Shown piece by piece: positions 24,428 through 35,466 of a stretch of 64,000 bases of DNA. A program made the position numbers and the translations under genes. Below the pieces are notes generated by a model. It saw only the letters and a list, made by a program, of their open reading frames with translations, did not search any database and had not been told where the DNA came from. Source of the stretch: Neolentinus lepideus HHB14362 ss-1 (taxonomy: Eukaryota > Basidiomycota > Agaricomycetes > Gloeophyllales > Gloeophyllaceae); contig KV425604.1 in the NCBI GenBank assembly GCA_001632425.1, positions 67,993 to 131,992 on the forward strand. The letters run 5' to 3'. Within the stretch, counting starts at the first letter, position 1; each line of letters begins with the position of its first letter.

Positions 24428-25446
24428 TTTGGACAAAGCCGAACACAATCGTCGAGACTGTCCCCTGAGGCCTTGGCTACCACCGAGAGGATGAACAGGG
24501 CGCGTCGCTGGAAAGACCTTTTAATAAGACATATCGCTTATCGGCTAAGGAGTCGTCTCTTCCGGATGATCTACCGATCGCTCGCATGGTTCTCGACGGT
24601 GCATGCCGGCTCGCTCGACTTTAAGTTTATGAGGACGCGACGGATGGCTTAGAGACAATACAAGAGTTAATACCTATCCCTCAGTTATGCGGAAAATTGT
24701 GCTCAAGCACATACCGTTTGGTTGTCTTTCAGTGCACATAGTTCGTGGTGAACAAACAGCGCGGGCCGACCGTAGTCTGATGGAAGTAGATTCTGAGCAT
24801 GTCGATCTCAGATCGACGCAAACGGTGCCAGCTTCTTTCTGTCATATTCATGTTCTACACGGCTCCAGCTGGGAACGTGCAAAGAATCTCTAGCAGATAT
24901 TACACGAGCGATTCCTCGAAAGCACATATGCCGGCTAGCGAATTCGTCAGTGTTTAGGTTTGCAGACCATTATATTGACCCCTCACACAACGGGAGTTGC
25001 ACTCTTTAGTACCATGCCAAATGTTGGTGAAAATGCCGAAATGGGGAGAAAAGATAATCTTTTGGGCCGTGGGAACACATTTTGATTAATATTTTGCAGG
25101 TCCTCAAAGAGTGAGATCTTGAGACTCCCGGCGTGTCATGAAGCTCTATATATGATATCCAGAACAGACGAGGAGCTGATTGGCCGTCTGCAGCCACTGT
25201 CGTGTCAGAACCTACCTCGTCTTTCTGTTCATGGCCTTCACGTCTATGTTGATGGACTCATGTATATGAGATACCAGCGCATAGAGTACGGCCACGAGGT
25301 TTCGCTGTCTTGATACGTTCCTAACATGTCATGTAGGGTGCTGATGCTGTCCTGTGCAGCACACTAAATATACTCCATCCATGGCAGTGTGCAGCCCATG
25401 AAAGGATACGCAGAGATAGGCATATGTACACGGGAAGACTAATTCA
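24428..25446. other. Intergenic region between the tandem transporters (1.0 kb)
   Basis: Promoter side of copy A and 3' side of copy B. No gene was recognised. One more GGGAGTTGCA word occurs at about 24991, as in the region beyond copy A. Confidence 0.5.
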
Positions 25447-27381
25447 TCAGCAAGTGAAAGGATGGCCAACCAATCCATCAGCATAAGCTTCTACTATCAG
25501 CTGGAAAATCAGAGTTCAGTCCAATGTCCACGTGAGTGGTCACTTTCCCTTACCTTGATGGAGACAAAAGTCCCAGCGACGCATATGAATGCACCCAACA
25601 ACACCGTGAGTACAGCTATAACCGTCCCAGCCCATTTCCTCGAAAGAGCCTTCCTGCCACCCTCGAGATAATAGGTATCATGGAGCCAAAAAAATCCAGC
25701 TACTCCGTACGTGTACCAAGAAGCGAAGAGGGCAGCCACGATGCCGATCAAGTAAGAGAAAACGGGAACCGCAATGGCAAGTACGAAGGCAATCCCCACA
25801 GCTCCAAAGCAGAGTAAGATCCATGTAAACCACCCCAAGAATGTATGAGAATGGACGTGTCGCGAGTGACGAAAGAATCGGATCATGAGGAGCTTGGCCG
25901 CGGTGTGTGTACAAAGACTTCCAGAGCTGTGATCAGTGATGAGTAACCTCTAGATTCTAAAAGCAAAGCAAGAAAATATAACGTACATCAGGAAATTACC
26001 AAGTGCGATACCAAAGGCCGCCTTGGCCCATTTCGGTGGAAGTGAGAAGAACGCCGGGGACTGGACTGTGTTTCCGATATAAACGTAGATGACAACGGCA
26101 AAAAGAACGTAGAATATCGTCGCAAAGCCTTGGAGACACCAGGCCGCCTGCAGCGGATCATATAAGCGAGACAGTCGGAGTCCGAACGATGAACAACCTT
26201 GCCTTCATCGCGTCCTGGGGCCGACGCATCTCGGACACAAACATGAAGAACCTGGAATTTCGCAGGTGGAATAAGTTCGCTTATTTCCTATCGCGGTGCA
26301 AGCAAAACATTACATGAAATGTCCTGTTTTAACGTTAGTTTGTTGATGCAGGTCATTAATTCTGAGCTTAATCACCAGCGTACGCAAATACCTGTTAAAG
26401 ATCTCGAATTTTAGTCGACCATACGACCAGGGGATCGAAGAGGCTACACACGGGATTTGTTATAGCCAAGAAAGCTTCATAGAATGTGGTAGAGATCGTT
26501 GCGTTGATTACACGATCTGGCACAGGACTGGCACCTGCGCCCGCCATGCCGACGACCCCCGCGGCCAGGATCAGGAATGCTCCGACTAAAGCTAAATTAC
26601 TCAAATGACTCAGGGTGCGAGGGATAGCGCAAAGGAACGTGGCGACAGCAAAAATAAGTAGCAGATACATTGTGCACAATCCTTGATTCGACAGCGTGGA
26701 CAAGGCCTGTTGGCCTGATGATAGTTCAGAACCCTGTGGAAGCCGGGAATTAATGATGCACGCTGATGCGAACGATGGACTGACTGCGTACGCATGCACA
26801 GATCGCAAAGAGAATGGTTCCGAGGGAGAGAATCTCCCTGCCTACTGGACCAAATAGAATTTTACCTGCATCACCTGCACAGAGCTCAACGTCGACGACA
26901 GAGACTCGGATGTACGGTAGATAGGCATTCACCCATATTGTGAACTTCAGGGTGATTTAACTTGAAGTCGATGAGTAGCTTAGCTGTGAAAAGGGCAAAC
27001 AGGCCGAGAAACACAATCAAAATCACCGCTGGGACTATGCCTTCAAAGTCCCGACTGTCAGAGGTTTGAGCATTATTTAGTGATTGCGATAAGCACCGAC
27101 GACGGCTAACGCGCTGGGAAGGGAGAGCATCCCATTGCTGACAACCTCAGCTATCATCAACAAGGCGACAAACTACACATGCGTTGTATGTGGTTCAGCA
27201 GATCATACAGGAACAGCGACGGCGATTGTACCTGCCAGCTTAAGGTCTTGTACCTTATCTGATGCCCGTCTTCATTCCCAAAGACATCTTCAACCGTTGC
27301 ACCGATGAGGGCGGGTTGCTTGCCGTCAATTACGACGGCATCTAGCTGGAATTCCTTGACGCTGGCACGAGACGTATCCAT
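25447..27381 (-). CDS. AAAP-family amino-acid transporter, tandem copy B
   Basis: Paralog of the adjacent transporter in the same orientation. The ATG at 27381 opens MDTSRASVKEFQLDAVV, unlike the copy A tail, but IRYKTLSWQ and all later blocks match: ILFGPVGREILSLGTILFAI, ALSTLSNQGLCTMYLLLIFA, TTFYEAFLAITNPV, VHSHTFLGWFTWILLCFGAV and the end VEAYADGLVGHPFTC at 25447. Where copy A has one 26-bp exon for VFAYAGHF, this gene needs two micro-exons, 26391..26376 (16 nt) and 26323..26314 (10 nt). A 52-bp intron (GTGATT...AACAG) separates them. That makes it structurally unusual and easy to mis-annotate. Substrate unknown; the duplication suggests a specialised uptake range. Confidence 0.86.
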
Positions 27382-28084
27382 CGCGAATGACAGGTCGAAA
27401 ACAGTCCGAATGTATAGGACCAATCTTTCGTCGATGGAACGGCCACGCATACCTCGTCATGGGAATGCACAGTCACTTCAGCCTGTCTAAAAATGCCCCT
27501 TATCTGTTGCTGGAAGTCGAAGCTTGTATACGTTGTTCAGAGTTTCTAAGCTCCGAGGTGGCTGACGGGCCACCGAGCGGTGGCGAGACTAGCGCGACTT
27601 TGGTAATTGGAGGACACGCCCGTCAGTTTGAAGGTCTATACTTCGTCTAGTGTCCGACTTGGTCCCGAATTTAATCAGCGATTGATGGTTATATCGGTCC
27701 AGTAAAGAAGGGCATACCAGCGTGTTCTTCAGCCACAACTTCGGGCTGGTCTCAGGCTAGGGCTCTCCAGCAACTGCTCCTCGCCGCGCACAGCAAGGCT
27801 GGCCTTGATGCTAGAAGACTCGTTCCTGGAGGCTGTTCCGGGTATGAAACAAGAGAACGCTTTCCAGACTAAACATAGGGAACTTCAGGAGATAGGCCCA
27901 CGCCAGCGAAGCACTCCCCTTCAATTCGGAATTCGGTGGGTGTGGGCGGCTTCTTACAACGCGAACTGTCACTTGACATTAATGTTCGTCCCTCAGATGA
28001 GCGCTGCAGACTCGTGTATATAACGTGGTGACATATATTTGAATCGGATATCCCTGTCGACGAGCCATAGCCCCACCGATTGCT
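27382..28084. other. Divergent intergenic region (703 bp)
   Basis: Promoters of transporter copy B (minus) and the F-box-like gene (plus). Short open frames here (27387-27650 and 27805-28023) show no family features. Confidence 0.5.
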
Positions 28085-29212
28085 ATGACCACCCAATGCC
28101 ATCCGCTACCCCGCCTGGTAGACGACTTGATCCCTGTCATACTCGACAGCAACGACCATTGGTGGCCTTGTGATTATCTACGTCTTGCCACCATCTCATC
28201 AGCCTGGCTTGGTCCTGTGCGAAAGCGCCTGTTTGCACGCCCGGTCATAGCTTCATACCGTAGTTGCACACTACTCGCACGGACACTAGCCGAACAACCC
28301 TTCTTGGCCTCCCTTATACGCGGACTCGACCTCCGTCCATTCGCCGAGTACAATGGCTCAGGACTCGCGTGCCGCGATTTCGAAAGCCTCAGGCTACTAC
28401 TAGGGCTTGATAATCTGACGTGTGTCACGTTGGGCGGGGACTTGGCTGTGAGGGCGGAGCGGTGGTTATCCTTGATAAATTGCTCTTCCCTTGTGGAGTT
28501 GTGCATTGATGGAAAGCAGCATCGACTGGGATTCGGATGTCTGCGATATCAGCAACCGGCGTCTTTAGCATGGAGTAATGACTTGTCCGGCAAGTTCACC
28601 AAGCTGACCAAGCTTCGGCTCTCTAACATTGAACTTCACATCTATCCCTTCGCATTACCCATCCCTCGACTCGTCGACCTGGTCATAGAGAGAGCGTACT
28701 TACTCTCTGGTCAGCTTCATCAACTCTCTAACGATTGGTCCAATTTGCGTCATCTGAGTATAGAGGCACGTTGCACTTCGGACTTCGATGAACATATACG
28801 AACTCTACTCTCTCACTGCGGTCGGAGACTCGAAAGCTTGCACTACGATGTTCGGGATGTCCACTTGGACGAAGCCATGTTCCACGATAGTTTGGTGTAT
28901 TGTCCAGCTCTTCGGGAATTGCGTCTAAACGGCCTCGACCTTAATCTGGGAACGTTGTCGTCTATCGAGCAACGTTGCGGGAGCTTAGAGCAACTTTCGG
29001 TTGAAGGAAGGGTGGTACGCGTTACGTCCAATGAATGGGCCGCGTTCATTGGGTCTGGGGCCTTGCCGATGCTGCAGCAGTTGAAGACACCGCCAGGAAC
29101 ACACGCACCTCCATTCAGATATTGGTCTGAAGCTATGGGGCGGCAGGTCTTCGATGCATGCTCGGCGCGGGGCATCAAGCTTGCCAACGCCTTCCTCCGG
29201 TCGCATTTATGA
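28085..29212 (+). CDS. F-box-like / leucine-rich-repeat protein
   Basis: Single-exon gene of 375 residues. The N-terminus (LPRLVDDLIPVILDSND, then DYLRLATISSAWLGPVRKRL) fits the degenerate F-box of agaricomycete F-box/LRR proteins. Such proteins can act as SCF ubiquitin-ligase adaptors through Skp1. The rest is a row of irregular leucine-rich repeats: LTCVTLGGDL, SLVELCIDGKQ, LTKLRLSNIEL, LRHLSIEARC, LRELRLNGLDL and LEQLSVEGRV. Intron-free F-box-like genes are greatly expanded in these fungi, often fast evolving, with few known targets. The N-terminal F-box assignment is inferred from pattern and position only. The next gene starts about 430 bp downstream on the same strand. Confidence 0.7.
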   Translation: MTTQCHPLPRLVDDLIPVILDSNDHWWPCDYLRLATISSAWLGPVRKRLFARPVIASYRSCTLLARTLAEQPFLASLIRGLDLRPFAEYNGSGLACRDFESLRLLLGLDNLTCVTLGGDLAVRAERWLSLINCSSLVELCIDGKQHRLGFGCLRYQQPASLAWSNDLSGKFTKLTKLRLSNIELHIYPFALPIPRLVDLVIERAYLLSGQLHQLSNDWSNLRHLSIEARCTSDFDEHIRTLLSHCGRRLESLHYDVRDVHLDEAMFHDSLVYCPALRELRLNGLDLNLGTLSSIEQRCGSLEQLSVEGRVVRVTSNEWAAFIGSGALPMLQQLKTPPGTHAPPFRYWSEAMGRQVFDACSARGIKLANAFLRSHL

Positions 29213-29646
29213 TTCTTGCCTTGATATGTGCGTTGGTTACCTTCCTAAGGAGAATCCGAGTCGCTGACTTCGGACGCAGATACCCCCACTCTGTATGTAT
29301 ATCAGTTTCTTGATCTGCATCTACACAAGCGTCGGTCTTCTTCTTGGTCCCTACATAATGAACCCGCCTTGACAGCCACTGTACTGTATTCTTACTATGT
29401 TTACAATTCCTATTATCCGCAACTTTTGTACATTCTTGTCTTAATGACCCACGTGGGCGGCTACTAATGCCAGAGCTGGCGAAGCAGGCAATATGAAGGT
29501 GCACCGCCACGCGTTTCGGCCTCGCGTCCCTTACGTCCAGTCGCACCTCCTGCACATTTTTCATAAGTCGACCACTGTCGTGCTATCTTTTGTATGGGTA
29601 TCCTGCTTCGTTCCTTTGCAAACCACACTCGTTAGTGTTTTTGATT
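29213..29646. other. Intergenic region (434 bp)
   Basis: 3' flank of the F-box-like gene and promoter of the hydrolase gene. In-frame ATGs at 29590 and 29493 precede the chosen hydrolase start; no separate gene was recognised. Confidence 0.5.
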
Positions 29647-32600
29647 ATGGCTTCCTTGGTATCTCACCACCGACCGTCTCACAACGCGCCTGACACCCGC
29701 TCCTCGCACCGGGCGCCCCGCAAGAAATCCTCCTTATTGTCTTTGAAAAGAGACAAGAGTAAGGCGCTGGAGCCGGGATATACCACTGATACACAACACC
29801 GAGCGCCTTCATCATCTCCATATATACATGCCGCCCAGTCATCGTTCCAGCGCTCTCGCACTTCAAACTCGGAGTCCACTGAACTCATTAACCCGAGTCG
29901 CACTACCAGTCAAGCATCGAGCTCAAAGAGTGTCCGTTCTACCAGAAGCAGTACGAAGGGGCGGCAATGGATCCCTTCGGAGGAGGCATTATATGCATTC
30001 CCAAATATCGGGGATCTGCGGGACTACCTTGATGATGATGACTTGGATTCCACCGTCAAAGTGTCCCGTCCTCGCCAAAGAGCTTCTATATCCCAGGCCA
30101 GCTCTGATTGGCACTCACGCCAATTTAGTTCCCCATACCGTATCTCGGGCTCGTCGACTCTGACGGGAATGGAGGAGACACCTCCACAGACACCTCTCGA
30201 TAATGCATCCTATCGCAACTCCTTAGGCCGTGTACCAGTGGTTGTTGCAGCTCCAATACCTGGCGTTGAAACCATGGATGCGTTGGTGGACGGCATGAAT
30301 GGATTCGGAGCGGACGATCAATTCATGAGCGCTAGTAGTCTTCCGAGCCCGGGCCGTTCGATGCAGAGGAAAAAAGGACAAACACATCATCCATTGTATC
30401 ATCCACCATTGCCTTCACCTCCTCCGGGCGTGGTGCTCGGTCGAGCTAACTCGCCCATGCTTAGCTCTGAGAGCGAAAATGATGACCCTAAGCCACCCAA
30501 GCGACCTCCTCGTCGAAGGCCTCCACGAGCATCCACCTCTTCGAAGACGGAATCAAGTCCTGCCGCGGGCGGCAAATCCAGATCGTCTCTGCCTGCTGAG
30601 CAGCGCAATAGTCCTGACCCATCTCCGGCCTCCGTAAAATCACAGTCTCGTACGGCGGAACCATTTGAAAGTCAGGAAACATGGAATAAGACCATCGTGC
30701 CGTCTATTACGGAAATCATTCAAGCCCACGCTCCTGCTACTCAGCGCACTCGGTCAAGACCCAGTTCGTCACGACCTGCCTCATCCCGCTCGTCCTCGTA
30801 CACCCATAGTTCCTATGGTCACGGTCATTATCGCCATAGTAATGGTCATGCCCTCGTAGCAGAGGAGACCGAATCAGAACCGGAGCCTTTGACGGCGCAA
30901 GAAGAGGCGGATATGATCTCTCGCTCCTCAATTGACAGTATAGCTCAGGAGATTCAGGATACTATCCAAAAACAAGGCGCTTCACCGAGTATGCCGCATC
31001 ATTTACAGCATGCTCATTCATTCCCCGAGCGGCATTCGTTCGCATCGGATGATTTCAGTGTACGTTCCCCCGCGTCCACACACGGGCCCGAGCCATCCTT
31101 GTATTCGTCTTCGATACCTTCCAATCAGCCCAGAGAACCATCTCCAATCGTAGGTTTGACTGCTGCTATGCAGCCGACGCGGTCGCAGAAGATTGCCCAA
31201 TATCTCAATTCTACGCGATTGACGACACTGCTGAAGCTCACCCGCTACCCGCATGCTTCCAATAATCGCCCACTCACTGTTAGTCTGTCTGATTTGGGTT
31301 GTCCGACGGGCTTTCCGTTGGTGGTTTTCTTGGGCCTGGGCTGCGTCCGTCACATCATGGGTTTGTATGATGAAATGGCCGATCTTCTAGGGATCAGGCT
31401 CATCACCATTGATCGGTACGCACGTTTATGTCTTGAGTACCTCCAGTGATTGCTAAATTTTGTGTAGCTGGGGTCTTGGTCGAACAGATACTCCGCTGTC
31501 GAAGACGCCCAGAGGAATTCCCGAATGGGCTACTATTGTGGAGGAAGTCCTTGATCGTCTCAACATCCACCAATGTAGTGTCATGGCGCATTCGGCTGGG
31601 GCACCCTATGCACTCTCCTTCGCGAATAAGGTGCCTGAACGCATTCGGGGTGATATTTGTCTGTTGGCACCTTGGGTTGGTGGCGGCGAAGGTGGTAAGT
31701 TACCGCTGTGATCCTATCGTTGCTAGGGTTGTGATAACTCATTTTGCTTGAAGCTGGCTATAAGTGGCTGAAGTATGTGCCCAACGGTATTCTGAAGACG
31801 GCCCAGCAAGCCGAATGGAAAGTACAGGGATGGATGCTGGGCAAGCCACCTAAAGTTCAGTATCAAGGGATCGGTTACACCCCAGATACCCTTCCGGCAC
31901 TCAAGCGGTCAGCCTCGAAGGGACAGGACCCTGATGCATCAACGACATCTGTCTCTCCGTCCGCCGTTAGCGCACCAAGGCCTAGCATGGCTTCTAGTAA
32001 TTTCAGTGAGTACGACGACCTTGCGGATTTTGAAGGTCAATTCGAGAGCCGGAGCATCCTCGGCGCTCGACAAGGACCTGCTGCCAGAAGGAAGACATCT
32101 AAGGGATTTCTTGGCCGTTTACGAGGGGATGCTTCACAACCCCCTAGTCCGTCGGATAAACAAGAACCTGGCTCTGGCAAGAAATTACGGCCTCTGAAGT
32201 CTATGACGTCCTTGAAGAGCAAGGCCAGCTCTGTTCCTTCGACGGTATCAAGAAAGATGTCCCCACCCTGCGAGTCACCTCGGTTACCAGACCCCTTGAA
32301 CTTTGAGGTTGGGCTGGGTATCGGGGAGATCGACTGGCCAGTCCATGCCGCAATCTCCGCCTTTGATGACGACGCCGTCACGTCTCTGACGGAGACACAG
32401 CCTCGGTCTTCTGGGCGAAGATCTATATCACTTACAGGTCCCCGAGTCACAGGTCCTTTGAAACCATCTCCTGTTTCCAGTACCTTCTCAGCGATAACGG
32501 CACAACAAGGCGACGATAGCTCGGAAACATCATACCAGACCGCTCTGGCTAATGCGCTCATCGCTGCTTCGCATGCCGAGTCGTCGAAAGGCACTCACTC

Positions 32601-32859
32601 GGACCTACTCCAGATTCTCAATCATGATCACCAACCTTGGGGATTCTCCTACTTCGCATATCCACATCGCGTGAATGTATGGTATGGTGACAAGGACGAG
32701 AAAATCGCGGAGAACACGGTCCGGTGGATGGAGAAAGCTATGGGAGATGGCAAGTGTGAAGTAAACGTCGTCAGCGGGGCGGATCACAGTCTCATGTTCA
32801 GGAGTTCCGTTGTCATCGAAGTTCTCGAGCGAGTCAAGGATTACTGGCAAAACCTATAA
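29647..32859 (+). CDS. Alpha/beta-hydrolase with long disordered N-terminus
   Basis: Exons 29647..31415, 31468..31691 and 31754..32859 give about 1030 residues. Residues 1 to about 520 are Ser/Pro/Arg-rich and disordered (PPKRPPRRRPPRASTSSK). The hydrolase fold then begins: GFPLVVFLGLGCVRHIMGLY; splicing yields LITIDRWGLGRTDTP, and the nucleophile elbow is VMAHSAGAPYALS (S in AHSAG, a variant of GxSxG). A second disordered, Ser-rich insert of about 250 residues sits where a lid would be. The acid (VNVWYGDKDEKIAENT) and the His (VVSGADHSLMF) follow, completing a plausible Ser-Asp-His triad. The substrate is unknown. ATG 29647 (MASLVSHHRPSHN) is preferred; an in-frame ATG at 29590 is possible. 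Confidence 0.83.
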
Positions 32860-33330
32860 CCTCCTGCGTGTTATAAATGTACATATTTATATCCTTGTCG
32901 TTTCTCTCTAAGCATCGTTGGATAACCCATAATTACCATACCACTCCGCGTCTTGATATCCTTCTGTACTCTCCCTTACCTGGTGTATCATCGATCGTTC
33001 GCACACACCCTATTTCATTCCACGTATAGTTTACTTCAGTCGATTGCATTGATCCTTTCGCTTAATTAGAGGATGGTATGGAGGTCCTAGATGTCGTGTT
33101 GTACATGTATATTTTGTTTATTGAGGAATCTCTTTTCATGACAGTCTGATCTCCAAGTGTCCAAAAGTTGATCTCGAAAATTGTGGCCTGGTTAGCCTCA
33201 ACGAAACCGTTGCCCTGTATATTACTACTTTCAATGATCACAGTAGGTTGAAGTCGACATGGACTAGAAATGCAATGTTACGATCATACGGACTACAGCA
33301 TTAGATACTCTTCTTCTAACCACCAGCCTT
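32860..33330. other. Intergenic region between convergent genes (471 bp)
   Basis: 3' flanks of the alpha/beta-hydrolase (plus) and the esterase-like gene (minus). AT-rich; no coding signal. Confidence 0.5.
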
Positions 33331-35172
33331 TCATTGACCGAAGGGAAAAGTGACATCTGCCTCGCCTCTCTTCATTCTCTTGTCTGTGCCTTCTTGTTCT
33401 AGAGGTAAGATGCCCCTTGAATGCTTCAGATGTGCGACAGCGTCGTACTGCTTGGTGACGCTACACTTCGAGTAGTGCAAGGCGATCTCCGTGTTGGGCC
33501 GATAGATGACCCCGATGAAGCGTTGGTACCGAGACTCATTCAAATATCTTGATAGAAACAAGGTCAACCATCATCAGTCACGGTAAGGTGGTGAGCGGGT
33601 ATACTCACGAGGACAACGCCTGCGACTCCTGCACTTTCTGATTATTCCCCTTCCCCGTCTTCAAAATACGATGCGTAATAATGAAGAAATCATCTGTCGC
33701 CGCCTGGTCAAAGATCTTTTCGATCGACTGGTCATGCGGGGGGTTCATCTAATACAGCTTAGGGTACTCGTCCCAGTTCTCTGCCGCGGTGACCGTGCCC
33801 CTATTTGTGAGGAAGCCGATATTGAAGACGTTGTCCTCCCCGAAGAGCTCGCGGCACCGCTGCCCGACATTGACCTCGCCGTGCCGCCACCCCATGTCGG
33901 TGTGCCGCGCGTCGCCGATGTGCGAGTTGTGTGCCCAGACGACGATCTTGGCGGGATGGGTTTTGCCATTGCTGCCTTGGGGACCCAGGTGGTCGCGAAT
34001 TTTGACGAGGGTGCGTACGAAGTGGTCGTCTCTTGAAATAGGATGGAGTGGTAAGTTTGCGCGTGAAGCGTTGCGCACGTAACCAGCGAGACTGACCTGA
34101 GATTCCAACTGTCCTCATCACCAGGCATCATATTCCTGTAATATTCCTCCGCATCTTTGACGACCAGGGCGTTCATCTCAGCCATGAACTGTTCTTCACG
34201 TGGGTGCGCAGCTCGGTGAGGACCGTCAGGGAGCTGGTCCTCAATATATTGCTCGTTCTTCTTGACTAATTCACTCAGCACATTTAACACTTCACACTCG
34301 CATGTCTGGACAGGGGATTAAAGGAAACAGTACGATGAAAGCCTAGTATGCGCGTACTTTGTTCATGCCAAATTGGACTGCCATGGCGTATCGCGTGGTG
34401 TCTTCGCCGAAGCGTTCAAAACAGTTATATCTGTGCATTTGTATGTCAGGAAGGTGCATAGAAGTGAGTGCACAACCATGTACTTACTGTTTCTTGGCTC
34501 GTTTGGCGGCTTCTGGGTCCACCTTCTCGAAGTACTTGATCACGGCCTCCGCAGATCGATGCAAAGAGTACAAATCCATGCCGAAGAACGAGACGGTCTG
34601 GCAGAGATCATTGTTCTGCCTTGTAACTCGATCATTGTGTTCCCTCAAATATTCGATAAAATGAGGCATGACTTCGTTCTTCCACATCCATTTGAGAAAT
34701 CTACAGTCCATGTAATCTGCCTTTGCTTCGGAATGAAGGCCCCAGCGTCACGCACCTCTCAAAATCCTCGAGAGAATCTCTCGCGGATTTGATGTTACCA
34801 TCTCTCAGAGTAAGGTCGTGAATATATCTACGTCGTATGAGCATGTCGAGCGGTTTCAGAGTGCTACACACCATTACCTATTTACTCTGAATGCGTCGGG
34901 CCAGTCTGCTTCAACTGCCACAGCGGTGAAACCTTTCTCTTCAATGAGACGCTTGGTGATATTTGCTCGGTGCGCATAAAATTCGTAGGTTCCATGCGAG
35001 CCGTCTCCAATGAGTACGACTTCGGCATCACCTGAAAGGCCGTCTTTATGTGGTCTTTGTGAACCATAGACATCGCCTCTAGGGCGGAGAGCAGAGGATC
35101 ATTCGCTTTGTGGTCCAGTGCCAAGGGGTACATGTAAGGGGCCAGAATCTCCTTTGGACCTGCGGACGACAT
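33331..35172 (-). pseudogene. Erythromycin-esterase-like protein, interrupted by an in-frame TAG
   Basis: Member of the erythromycin esterase (EreA-like, PF05139) fold, common in fungi with unknown substrates. Start MSSAGPKEILAPY at 35172; a 53-bp intron (35131..35079) leads to [37 protein letters not shown] and FGMDLYSLHRSAEAVIKYF. Then come IVVWAHNSHIGDARHTDMGW (conserved His pair) and NIGFLTNRGTVTAAENWDEY. Six residues further on the frame meets TAG at 33751..33749, then resumes in the same frame with MNPPHDQSIEKIFDQAATDD and, after another intron, ESRYQRFIGVIYRPNTE to the stop at 33331. Everything else is intact, so this may be a recent nonsense allele, a sequence error, or a cryptic 45-bp intron (GTCACC to TATTAG) that would remove a conserved block. 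The in-frame start-to-stop logic favours a fresh lesion. Confidence 0.75.
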
Positions 35173-35466
35173 TTTGTGATTCGTTGCGGATGTTCAGTTC
35201 GACGACGAACAGCATTGCATTGCGCTGGCCACCGCTTTCTATGTCAAGGGTGATCACATTAGTGGTGCGGGGACGGGGCTTGCTGGAGCGCGTCGGTCAG
35301 GCATCGCGCTCGGTTCGAACCGGGCTGACCAGGCCGGTTCGCCGCGGGTTCGGTGTTTAGCCGAGTTAGTGGCTCAAAAGATCCTCGGCGCTTTCCATTT
35401 CTTGCCACCGCCGTTAGTATGGTTTGTGGCTGCTGCCAGCGACACGCCTGAGCACGTACAGCGCAA

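Noticed and set aside
35280..35360. Possible tRNA: repeated GGTTCG words and a GGTTCGAACC palindrome
   Set aside because: No acceptor stem, D-arm or anticodon arm can be fitted on either strand; it is simply a GC-rich promoter segment.
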